Source: Clostridiales bacterium (lineage in GTDB: Bacteria > Bacillota > Clostridia > Christensenellales > Aristaeellaceae). Taken from it: a stretch of DNA of 17,796 nt. Position 1 is the first letter of the stretch; every line of letters begins with the position of its first letter. A program made the translations under genes and the position numbers. The DNA is taken from contig SFJH01000038.1 of the NCBI GenBank assembly GCA_004555155.1, forward strand, positions 1 to 17,796, in the 5' to 3' direction. The notes under the pieces are model-generated. The model did no database searches and had not been told where the DNA came from. It saw only the letters and a list, made by a program, of their open reading frames with translations. Below are positions 14,282-17,796 of this stretch, piece after piece.

Positions 14282-17050
14282 TTATTTAGTCATTTCAGCG
14301 TACATTTCCATGAGTGCGGCCACGCAGTCAGCTTCGGTGTTGAGTTTACCCCAGAATCCATACGCATCCATGACAGCTTTATCGTTCTGCTGGTGAGCTT
14401 TACGCAGTTCAGGCGGCATGGTCACTTCGTCGTACAGATCGGCAAGGGAGCAATCAGGATACAGGGCGCGGGCATCAAGGATTGCCTGCGCGGTCTGTTC
14501 GATCTTTGCTTTCTGCGCGTCGGTAGGCGTGGGCCACGGGAAGTTGTTATAAACAATATCCTTGGAATAGCGGTAATCGCTCTTCAATCTGCCGCAAACA
14601 GTGCGCATCCATGCCATGTGAACGTTGGATGTCAGAATGCCGAAATGATATAAGGATGCGCCGGGAATGATAAACACCAAATCACTGCACAATGTATCAG
14701 GCGTCATAAGTCCCATGGGTACATAACGACGGCGTTCAGAGGAAACCTTTGGGACAAGCATGTAATCTCCATTAGGCATGTTCTCCACATGGAACCTCGT
14801 AGGCTTATCCGCCAATTTTACGGTTCCTGCACTGCTGCTGGAAAGACGGAAATCACGCACAGCTTCCACGCGCTTCATGCACTCAGGCATCTTGCGCTGG
14901 ATGTTAGGTGGACATTTGCCCAACCACAGGCAATAGCGCGGCTTGCGGTTGATGAATTCCTGAGAGCCGTACCAAGGCTTGAACCATTCGCGGGATGCAG
15001 GTTCCTTGGCAATAAACTCCTGCATTTCTTCCTCTGTGAAGAGGTAGTTGCCGCCGTCAATAGGTTTGTTTCCAATGCCGATTTCCGGCACGTTACACAA
15101 GGGCTTGCTGCGGCTATCTACAAACACATCGTCTGCATCAATCAGATAACCGTTGATATTGCTGACAATCTGCGGTCTGCCGTCAGTATAAATCACTCGA
15201 GGCGCATTGTTCGGCGCAAGGCTGAAACCAACAATTACGCAATGTACATGCGCTTTGCTGCTGGCTTCGCTATCCCATCGGAATGTACGATGGGCAAAAT
15301 CAATATGTACGCCGGATTCAAACAACGGCTTCCACAGCAGCGAAACACTTTCGCCCTGCGTAACGGAATTGGTAGATACAAGTGCTGCCCTGATTGCGGT
15401 GTCTTTCATCAGATCGGCGGCTTTCTTATACCAGCAGCACACATAGTCCAGATTGCCGACATTCTTCCAGCCGGGGAATACATTGTTGACATCAGCTTTC
15501 TGTGCCTCTCCCATCAAACGGGCACCCACAAACGGCGGATTGCCCATAATGTACGACAATTCAGCCTTTGGTACGACGCTTTCCCAATCCACGCGCAGCG
15601 CATTGCCCTCGACGATGTTGACGTAGGATTTCAGCGGCAGGAAGTCCAGATTCATGTGAACGATGTCTTCCGTCGCTTTCATCATCTGCGATTCTGCAAT
15701 CCACAACGCTGTCTTTGCAACGGTTGCGGCAAAATCGTTGATCTCAATGCCGTAGAACTGGCCGATGGACACCTTGATGGGGTCGATGGCAACGCCGATC
15801 ATAATCTGACCGCCGAACATTTCTTTCAGAACTTCATTTTCCAGCTTGCGCAGTGACAGATACGTTTCCGTCAGGAAGTTGCCGCTGCCGCATGCCGGGT
15901 CAAGGAATTTCAGGCTTGCAATCTTCTCTTGGAACGAAAGCAATCGCTTTTCACGGGTCTTGATTGCGGAAATCTGACGGATTTCGTTCAGCTCTTCGCG
16001 CAGTTCATCCAGAAACAGCGGATCAATAACCTTGTGGATGTTTTCGATAGACGTATAGTGCATACCACCCTTGCGGCGGGTATCGGGATTCAAGGTGCTC
16101 TCAAACACCGCACCGAAAATCGTGGGGCTGATGTCTGACCAGTTGAAGTCTTCACTGGCGCGGGTCAGCAGCAGATTATAGATTTCGTCATTGAAGGGCG
16201 GGATTTCGATGTCTTCATCGGAAAACAGTCCACCGTTGACATACGGAAACGCCGCGAGGTCGGGATCGTCATCAGACAGATAGGGATCGCGGTCTTCCAG
16301 CTTCTGATCGAGTACACGAAACAGGTCACGCAGGGCGCGGCGTCCATTCTGCATGCCGCGATTGCGCAGATAATCGTGGAACATGTTGTTCCTGCCGAAA
16401 ATGCCCGCATCCTCTGCATACAGGCAGAATACCAGACGCACACAGAGCATGTTCAGGCTTTTCAGCGTGCGTTCATTGGTGGGGTCTTTGTATTGTTTCA
16501 TGAAAGCATCGTACAGTTTGCCGACCAGTTCACCCGCCTGCATGGAGATTTCCATTTCGCGCTTGATGTTTTCGTCGCCGGTATCCACGAGGAAGTTCAG
16601 ACGGGAATATTCCTTTTCCAGATCGGAAAGCAGCACAACTTCCGGCGCGTCGTTGGGCCGGTTCATGTCGTGGATATGGAACTCTTGGAAATTGCAGACC
16701 ACGATCCAGCGCGGGTTCAGATCGTGGGGCAGATAGCCCGCATAACGGCGCGCCTGCTGGTATGGCGTGAGCATGGAACCATCGGACTGCTTAATGCCTT
16801 TGCGCAGATCGATGTCCTGTCCCTTCTGTTCGATCAGAACGCGGGTATCCTTAATAAGGCCGTCGATAAAGCTGGTATGACTCAGCTTCACGCGCACCTC
16901 GAAATCGATATATTTGTCAGGTTCCGCCACGCCGAATACCTTCTGAAGGAGAGCCATCCAGAAGGCCTGCGTTTCCTGCTTTTCGTCGCCACGACCTTGC
17001 CAATCGGCGGCAAATTGCTTTGCAGCGGTTCTACGTTCCATATCGGTCAT
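14282..17050 (-). CDS. MmeI-like single-chain restriction-modification enzyme (type IIL/IIG)
   Basis: 922 aa, almost the same length as MmeI itself. In order: an N-terminal nuclease with a PD-(D/E)XK site (D63 in FIDGL, then E74-Q-K76 in VLIEQKG); a helical spacer (~160-340); the adenine-N6 methyltransferase domain with SAM motif DPACGSGNF (384-392), GIEINDFAATVAKTALWI from 434 and catalytic NPPF (504-507); a target-recognition domain (~620-830); and a C-terminal helical part. One polypeptide would both cut DNA at a distance from an asymmetric site and methylate one strand of it, protecting the host and restricting incoming DNA. Both active sites look intact. The recognition sequence cannot be predicted by eye. 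The ATG at 17050 has AGGAGG 7 nt upstream. First gene of a two-gene operon with the 2-TM protein. Confidence 0.92.
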   Translation of the reverse strand: MTDMERRTAAKQFAADWQGRGDEKQETQAFWMALLQKVFGVAEPDKYIDFEVRVKLSHTSFIDGLIKDTRVLIEQKGQDIDLRKGIKQSDGSMLTPYQQARRYAGYLPHDLNPRWIVVCNFQEFHIHDMNRPNDAPEVVLLSDLEKEYSRLNFLVDTGDENIKREMEISMQAGELVGKLYDAFMKQYKDPTNERTLKSLNMLCVRLVFCLYAEDAGIFGRNNMFHDYLRNRGMQNGRRALRDLFRVLDQKLEDRDPYLSDDDPDLAAFPYVNGGLFSDEDIEIPPFNDEIYNLLLTRASEDFNWSDISPTIFGAVFESTLNPDTRRKGGMHYTSIENIHKVIDPLFLDELREELNEIRQISAIKTREKRLLSFQEKIASLKFLDPACGSGNFLTETYLSLRKLENEVLKEMFGGQIMIGVAIDPIKVSIGQFYGIEINDFAATVAKTALWIAESQMMKATEDIVHMNLDFLPLKSYVNIVEGNALRVDWESVVPKAELSYIMGNPPFVGARLMGEAQKADVNNVFPGWKNVGNLDYVCCWYKKAADLMKDTAIRAALVSTNSVTQGESVSLLWKPLFESGVHIDFAHRTFRWDSEASSKAHVHCVIVGFSLAPNNAPRVIYTDGRPQIVSNINGYLIDADDVFVDSRSKPLCNVPEIGIGNKPIDGGNYLFTEEEMQEFIAKEPASREWFKPWYGSQEFINRKPRYCLWLGKCPPNIQRKMPECMKRVEAVRDFRLSSSSAGTVKLADKPTRFHVENMPNGDYMLVPKVSSERRRYVPMGLMTPDTLCSDLVFIIPGASLYHFGILTSNVHMAWMRTVCGRLKSDYRYSKDIVYNNFPWPTPTDAQKAKIEQTAQAILDARALYPDCSLADLYDEVTMPPELRKAHQQNDKAVMDAYGFWGKLNTEADCVAALMEMYAEMTK

Positions 17051-17066
17051 GGGAAATCCTCCTCAA

Positions 17067-17098
17067 ACGGTACACGATTAGTAATGTAATTATACCGT
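17067..17098. promoter_or_regulatory. Inverted repeat over the RM promoter -10, possible operator
   Basis: ACGGTA (17067-17072) and TACCGT (17093-17098) are perfect 6-bp inverted arms 20 nt apart. They flank the -10 and the expected transcription start of the restriction-modification gene, a good position for repression, but no regulator gene is visible beside it. Confidence 0.35.
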
Positions 17099-17117
17099 AC
17101 TTTCTCAAGTGCTGCAA
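17089..17117 (-). promoter_or_regulatory. Promoter of the RM operon
   Basis: On the minus strand TTGCAG (17112-17117), a 17-nt spacer and perfect TATAAT (17089-17094), giving a leader of about 30-35 nt to the ATG at 17050. Confidence 0.75.
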
Positions 17118-17118
17118 T

Positions 17119-17130
17119 CATTTGCAAATG
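17119..17130. promoter_or_regulatory. 12-bp palindrome just upstream of the RM promoter
   Basis: CATTTGCAAATG is a perfect 12-bp palindrome one base upstream of the -35 box. Its position suggests an activator or repressor site, or a site recognised by the element's own regulator. By sequence alone, chance cannot be excluded. Confidence 0.4.
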
Positions 17131-17147
17131 GATTTCATAACTAAAGC

Positions 17148-17177
17148 AGAGAGGCGAAAACATCCTTTCGCCTCTCT
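17148..17177 (-). terminator. Perfect 12-bp hairpin, probable terminator of the small minus-strand ORF
   Basis: AGAGAGGCGAAA (17148-17159) and TTTCGCCTCTCT (17166-17177) pair perfectly around a 6-nt loop. It starts 7 nt past the stop of the 41-codon minus-strand ORF. The T run after it on the minus strand is only three (GCTTTAG); on the plus strand ATAGTTTTCACTTTTT follows, so it could also stop plus-strand transcripts. Confidence 0.55.
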
Positions 17178-17184
17178 ATAGTTT

Positions 17185-17310
17185 TCACTTTTTCAAAAGA
17201 ATCCATTCTTCGTCCGAATCAAAGTGTTTGGGAACCCAACAATCCGATATATCCTTTATTTTGAAAATATGGGCCTTGTTTCTTTCATCATAGTATACTA
17301 TGAAATACAT
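17185..17310 (-). CDS. Small 41-aa hypothetical protein
   Basis: Starts MYFIVYYDERNKAHIFK and ends DSDEEWILLKK before a TGA at 17185. No family recognised. Support: the composition is protein-like, mixing aromatic, charged and hydrophobic residues, and the stop is 7 nt before a perfect hairpin. Against: no ribosome site lies before the ATG, and its first 11 bases overlap the start of the plus-strand ORF at 17300. The frame stays open for about a dozen codons upstream without another ATG. It could be the remaining C-terminal end of a larger gene broken by rearrangement. Confidence 0.4.
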   Translation of the reverse strand: MYFIVYYDERNKAHIFKIKDISDCWVPKHFDSDEEWILLKK

Positions 17311-17545
17311 CGCACACGAAAAGCTTGGTTGGGATGAGGCTTCATTTTGCTCTGACTATGCAGAAAAAGTTATTGATTATTGCAGAGAAAATGGCATTGA
17401 TCTCTCAGATCCTACCTCTGCCGAATATGGAATTCTGGAATTTGATCGTAGAGTCACCAAATTCAACGAATGGTGCGCTAATGACCTTGACAAATACATC
17501 GGCGATATCATTGCTGCAATCGGTATGATTGTGAAACGGGGCTGA
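17300..17545 (+). CDS. Small 81-aa acidic hypothetical protein
   Basis: Begins MKYIAHEKLGWDEASFCSDY and ends IAAIGMIVKRG. Mostly helical and acidic, with no recognised domain or membrane segment. The frame has a TAG two codons upstream, so the ATG at 17300 is the only good start, but no Shine-Dalgarno sequence precedes it. It ends 8 nt before the next plus-strand gene, which suggests one transcript with the replication-type protein. The overlap with the minus-strand small ORF at 17300-17310 means one of the two starts may be wrong. Confidence 0.5.
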   Translation: MKYIAHEKLGWDEASFCSDYAEKVIDYCRENGIDLSDPTSAEYGILEFDRRVTKFNEWCANDLDKYIGDIIAAIGMIVKRG

Positions 17546-17553
17546 TCTCAGGT

Positions 17554-17796
17554 GTGATCACAGTACCAAACCAGAAAATCGTAACTGTCGAAAAGGAACC
17601 TTGCGGAAAAGGCAATCTGTATGCTGCAATCAATCTGAACGCTTTGGAAGCTGCCGCGCAGGATCTGGATGCCGGTGCATTCAAGCTCTGGATCTACTTT
17701 GCAAAGAATCAGAACGGATATGAATTCGCCCTCAGCAGCAAAGATGCCCATGATACATTCGGCCTCGGTAAATCACAATACGATACCGCCGTCAAA
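17554..17796 (+). CDS. Winged-helix protein of plasmid/phage replication type (partial, runs off the window)
   Basis: 81 codons are visible, with no stop before the window end. The product begins VITVPNQKIVTVEKEPCGKG, followed by NLYAAINLNALEAAAQDLDA, then GAFKLWIYFAKNQNGYEFAL and SSKDAHDTFGLGKSQYDTAV. The last part matches my recollection of N-terminal winged-helix domains in small Bacillota mobile-element proteins (DnaD/replisome-organizer or Rep-like), which bind DNA for replication or regulation; the precise family is not certain. The start is unclear: the frame opens at 17491 and has no ATG; GTG at 17554 is the best candidate, with a weak GGGG at 17538-17541 upstream. It probably shares a transcript with the 81-aa ORF before it. 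Confidence 0.7.
   Translation, partial: MITVPNQKIVTVEKEPCGKGNLYAAINLNALEAAAQDLDAGAFKLWIYFAKNQNGYEFALSSKDAHDTFGLGKSQYDTAVK

Larger units (their letters stand above)
11994..17796. mobile_element. Left part of an integrative element inserted in the lysS 3' end (continues past the window)
   Basis: Boundary evidence: lysS homology ends at ~11,991-12,000, an inverted repeat spans the join, base composition drops sharply to the right, and a tyrosine integrase gene lies with its 3' end toward the boundary, followed by arm-site-like repeats. Contents seen are integrase, two-TM protein, MmeI-like restriction-modification enzyme, small ORFs and a replication-type winged-helix protein. I see no conjugation genes, excisionase or phage structural genes in this part, so ICE, mobilizable island and prophage remain open. 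The far end and attachment site are outside the window. Confidence 0.8.

Noticed and set aside
14789..15856. Plus-strand 355-aa ORF opposite the MmeI-like enzyme
   Set aside because: Antisense shadow of the methyltransferase and recognition domains.
1..17796. CRISPR arrays, tRNA, rRNA, riboswitches, insertion sequences
   Set aside because: No regularly spaced repeats other than the short integrase-side array, no cloverleaf or rRNA-like sequence, no transposase frame and no recognisable aptamer core seen by eye.

Overview
The window looks like a high-GC member of the Bacillota (Clostridia-like gut or rumen anaerobe) chromosome up to about base 12,000, followed by the first ~5.8 kb of a lower-GC integrated mobile element that continues past the right edge. 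The assignment rests on strong GGAGG-type ribosome sites, near-perfect TTGACA/TATAAT promoters with 17-nt spacers, U-tract terminators, and a Tn916-type tyrosine integrase. The exact genus cannot be read from the sequence.

Chromosomal part. (1) 169-2187, plus strand: a secreted M28-family zinc peptidase with a signal peptide, followed by a clear terminator. (2) 2494-9070, minus strand: a three-gene carbohydrate operon read in the order GH78 alpha-L-rhamnosidase, GH2 beta-mannosidase, and a fused ROK sugar kinase-GmhA-like SIS isomerase. The first two overlap by 4 nt, and the set has its own promoter at 9199-9227. None of the three has a signal peptide, so the operon probably trims imported rhamnose- and mannose-containing oligosaccharides in the cytoplasm and then phosphorylates and isomerises a released sugar. 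No transporter for this is visible here. (3) 9249-11607, minus strand: a LysR-type regulator behind a perfect-consensus promoter, then a terminator/attenuator hairpin, then a MATE-family efflux transporter. (4) 11880-11996: the last ~37 codons of lysyl-tRNA synthetase (lysS), in frame to the stop, with a terminator downstream but with the rest of the gene missing.

Mobile element. The lysS homology stops abruptly at about 11,991-12,000, where a perfect 7-6-7 inverted repeat sits. Next come three TTGAAGTAAG repeats spaced 10-11 nt apart, then a tyrosine recombinase (12236-13459) whose 3' end faces the junction. I read this as an integrative element inserted in the 3' end of lysS; the 5' part of lysS should lie beyond the far end of the element. 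Cargo seen so far is a complete MmeI-like single-chain restriction-modification enzyme (14282-17050), co-transcribed with a previously unassigned two-transmembrane-helix protein (13585-14265). Beyond it are two small ORFs that meet head to head (17185-17310 minus, 17300-17545 plus) and the start of a winged-helix protein of the plasmid/phage replication type (17554 to the window end).

Most noteworthy: the kinase-isomerase fusion, which lacks the usual ROK zinc cysteines; the lysS integration junction with its repeat architecture; and the pairing of a type IIL restriction enzyme with a small membrane protein under a palindrome-flanked promoter.
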